Shown: piece after piece, positions 61,374-64,000 of the stretch | How positions within the stretch are numbered: position 1 is the first letter of the stretch | Layout: each line of letters begins with the position of its first letter | From: Saxidomus purpurata | Taxonomy: Eukaryota; Mollusca; Bivalvia; Venerida; Veneridae | Direction of reading: 5' to 3' | DNA: 64,000 nt | Assembly (NCBI GenBank): GCA_022818135.1 | Contig: JAFMSR010000017.1 | Location: 17,259,905 to 17,323,904, forward strand | Program-made: the position numbers and the translations under genes | The notes under the pieces: model-generated | Seen by the model: only the letters and a program-made list of their open reading frames with translations | Databases searched by the model: none | What the model was told of the DNA's origin: nothing

Positions 61374-62888
61374 AGGAATGTGTTTTGTTTTCGACACATG
61401 TTTGAAAATCTATAATTGTGTTTTGGTGAAATGCAAAATATACAGTAACCAAGTCAGATGTCATTCTGAAATAATTTTACATTATTACGTTATTTAAAGA
61501 ACAGAGAACCCCCTCTGGTGGCTCCCTACACTTGTTTGACATTAAATTTAAGGAAAGTGTCTTTGAGGTTTTGGGTTTGAATCCTGGCAGTGACATTTGA
61601 CTGCAATTACTTCTGGTCAGTATACACTATGGGAAACAGTCAATCAGAGTTTGTTATACAGTTTGCAAGAATTTATTCTACAATTGGTATAAAATAAATA
61701 AGTTTAAAATCTCCTCAAAGTTGTTGAAGCTATTCATGATCATTACGCACTGGACAGAAAACGTTAACTTGGAGACCAGAACTATCTTGTGCCTTAATTT
61801 AACCTTTAGGAATTACAAAGACTGGTTTCCATTTTTGCATTAGCAACGTTTGCCTTAAAGTAATATGCCTAAAGGTATTGTTATGCAACGTCCTTAAAGG
61901 GACATACCCTAAACCTGAAGTCAAACTAAATAACCTCCAAAACATAAATAATATAAGTATTATAACTTAACCTAAAAGTTTCAGCTATGCATTTCCAGTC
62001 ATTATCGATAAAATCAGCAGTTTAAAATATACTGCAGTACAGTAAACCAATTATCTATGTAGAGTTGTTGTTGTACAATTAATACGTGGATGCAATTTAT
62101 TACAGAAAGCATCTATGTTGATTATTTGTGGTCAAATAAGGCATTTTTCGCCATAGGTTCTTCTTTGAAATTGTATTAATTTATCATTTTAGGTTCATTG
62201 AACAATAATCTATGTTTCGAGAATAGTATCTGCTAGATGAAGGCCCTTTAAATCAGCTGTATTTCAATTTCTTATATATAAATTTTTAGATACTAAAAAT
62301 AGCATGGTTTAGTATTATGATATAGAAATATAGTTGAATAACGTCCTTCTCAGTTGGAGAAGTCACTTCACAAATGGTTCAGATACTGTCTTGGAAAATG
62401 GGGAAACAGATCGATGTCTGTAGAAAGTAAATTACTGCTTTTACAATTCATTTTGTTTTACAAGTGGACATGAAACCACTGAACTTAGCCGTCAGGAATG
62501 TGTAAAGCCTTTGACAACCATACCATAATGACAGGTTATTAAATTCTTGCAAAACTAACTTTCTCGAGGAAATGATTTAAAGCATCTTATAATACAAAGG
62601 CTGATTTTGAAGACTTTTTAACATTTCTTAATTACATAGGAGTTACTGTTTGAAGATGTTTTTATAATATCGACACAAATTTATGAACAGTTGTCAGTTA
62701 AACACTGAAGCACAATAGCTGTGACTACCCCTCACAACCAATGGTATTGTCCGAATAGAAAGATTGAGAAAGTCCATTTTAAAATACAGGGGGAGGGGCC
62801 AAAGGCTAAGTTGCTGTAATATTTTTTTTTAGCCCATTTTGCTGTAAACTACAATAAGTATATTATTATCTGCCTTCTTTTGCTGCAG
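61374..62888. other. Spacer between exons E and F
   Basis: A SINE head fragment may lie at ~61562-61600 ('gggtttgaatcctggcagtg'). The rest is AT-rich and unassigned. It ends in a strong T/C-rich tract before the exon F acceptor. Confidence 0.45.
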
Positions 62889-63127
62889 GTTTACATGATA
62901 GGAATGAGGTAGCACAGTCTTACTACAACTCATGTAATCTATGTGGAAAGCTGTTCACAGGAAAAGCCATGCTACAAAGGCACATGAGAAGTCATACAGG
63001 AGAGAGACCGTTTAAGTGTATTTACTGTAATTATGCAGCCACTCAGAAGGAAAATCTGAAAAGACATATGACGGTGAAACATGTTCACATTGAAGACACA
63101 GCTTTTGGAAAAATTAACATGCATTAA
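62889..63127 (+). CDS. Alternative terminal exon F: two C2H2 zinc fingers
   Basis: The acceptor 'cttcttttgctgcag' ends at 62888. Phase-1 entry gives Cys, then 78 codons to TAA at 63125-63127. Linker [14 protein letters not shown] leads to finger 1 ([17 protein letters not shown] then MRSH), linker TGERPF and finger 2 ([17 protein letters not shown] then MTVKH, H-x4-H). Contact residues are G,A,M,R and Q,E,N,R. The tail is [14 protein letters not shown]. Relative to exon E, finger 2 contacts are unchanged while finger 1 has R to G and S to A, the opposite of the B/D pair. It may not be the last exon of the array, since the window ends 870 bases later. Confidence 0.94.
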
Positions 63128-63220
63128 ATAAATGTTGTTTTTGGACCCGAATATGAGAGAAATTATAAAAATGTGTAAATAGTTTGAGATAGTTTTCAAA
63201 GGAAATGGCATGTTGAAATG

Positions 63221-63357
63221 GAAATAATAAATATGTGCCAATACTTCATCATTTAATAAAATACAGTCAGTCGTTTGAATGCGAAAAATTACCACTCATT
63301 CTAACTCCTGACTGTATTTTATTCAACGACAAAATACAGAGGCACATTTATTATTTC
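63221..63357. repeat. Inverted repeat spanning the exon F poly(A) region
   Basis: 'gaaataataaatatgtgcc' (63221) pairs with 'ggcacatttattatttc' (63341), and 'aataaaatacagtcag' (63255) pairs with 'ctgactgtattttatt' (63308). Together they form a two-part hairpin with internal and terminal loops. Two AATAAA signals (63226, 63255) lie in its left arm. Confidence 0.8.
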
Positions 63358-64000
63358 TTAAATACACAAAATAAGCCTTAAATACCCATCATTCCCAGCA
63401 CACAACAAAACAGAAGAATGAATTCTCCTATGATGAGAGAAGACAGCAGACAAGGTACATACTGTAGCTTATATATATGGGCTTTATAAAGGGGCCACAA
63501 CTACCAAATAACGCTTTGCATTTATTCACTTTTTGTAATCTCTTGTCATGTTGGAATCAAAATGCTTTACAATGTTGTTATTGTCTTATAAATGTTATTG
63601 ATGAAATACCAGTGGCGTTCATTTTCTTATAAACAACTCGTCGTCATGATGGGTGGTTATAAATCACTTTAGCCTCCCGCTTTCATGGTTAATTACTGCG
63701 CATCAGACTCCAAATCATTGTTTATTAGGAGATGAACACCGCTGGAATGGATGTTATTTCATTAATAAATATAGATTATACTTGTTTGTTATTTATGCTA
63801 TTATAACATGTGACTGTTGATTAAGTTTAACTGGAGCATAGTACAAAATAAAACACTTGCATATATTGGTCCCTTTTTTGTGATTATATGTTTTTATACC
63901 GAAAACAAATCACTTTTTAAATTTACTTCTAGGTCAAGCTGTAACTTTTAAAACATGTTAATTCATCTTGCTAATATTTGTTGAGATAGACTGTGTTTGT
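63358..64000. other. Window end, no gene seen
   Basis: This is AT-rich sequence without a recognisable exon up to the end of the window. Confidence 0.4.

Overview
The window is eukaryotic and non-bacterial. It is AT-rich and intron-rich, about 85-90% repetitive or non-coding, and has phase-compatible GT-AG exons and AATAAA signals. Several interspersed repeats are of the kind I associate with bivalve molluscs: 'agggccaagatggccctatatcgctcacc', 'agctcgactattcgaagaataa', 'actttgtcatgcattcaaggatt' and 'gagcgatactggcccttttgggcct' blocks. A clam-like (possibly venerid) genome is my best guess. That is recollection of repeat style, not a search result.

Left half (1-33 kb): I see no gene. It is a stack of tandem domains. 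(a) 1-6.5 kb is a diverged repeat domain that contains a recent ~2 kb direct duplication (4-2065 / 2921-4910). (b) 9.25-14.4 kb is a minisatellite of about 100 units of 48 bp. (c) 15.6-25.4 kb is about nine copies of a ~1.04-1.14 kb unit, with a pogo-like TA-flanked MITE in the last copy. (d) 27.2-30.9 kb is a transposon graveyard: a broken Tc1-like transposase, two foldback elements, and LINE reverse-transcriptase and C-terminal remnants.

Middle (33-41.7 kb): a CpG-rich candidate 5' exon ends at 33484 with a GTAAGC donor. An ~8 kb region follows, holding a 2.1 kb element with ~200-300 bp inverted termini (34464-36602) and a three-level nested transposon (37013-41605) with very long poly-G tracts that may be assembly artefacts.

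Right half (41.7-64 kb): the gene. A common 5' portion consists of a start exon (CDS 41753-41842, 30 codons, phase 0) and a second exon (42702-42858, ending in phase 1 on a lone T). About 10.6 kb downstream is an array of six separate terminal exons (53512, 54535, 56252, 57655, 60948, 62889). Every one begins with a consensus acceptor in phase 1, encodes exactly two C2H2 zinc fingers and carries its own stop codon, and most have a plausible poly(A) signal. The simplest reading is one locus that makes at least six DNA-binding isoforms by alternative terminal-exon choice. The architecture is analogous to insect lola, but I see no BTB domain and the common N-terminus is not one I recognise. Exon pairs B/D and E/F are recent paralogues. 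Exon D is followed at once by a 36-bp minisatellite. Between the common exons and the array are two tandem copies of a decayed coding exon (about 45.3 and 47.0 kb), one keeping its frame over ~150 codons except for three stops.

Coordinates of repeats are approximate at their edges. Exon boundaries are exact to the splice consensus as read by eye.
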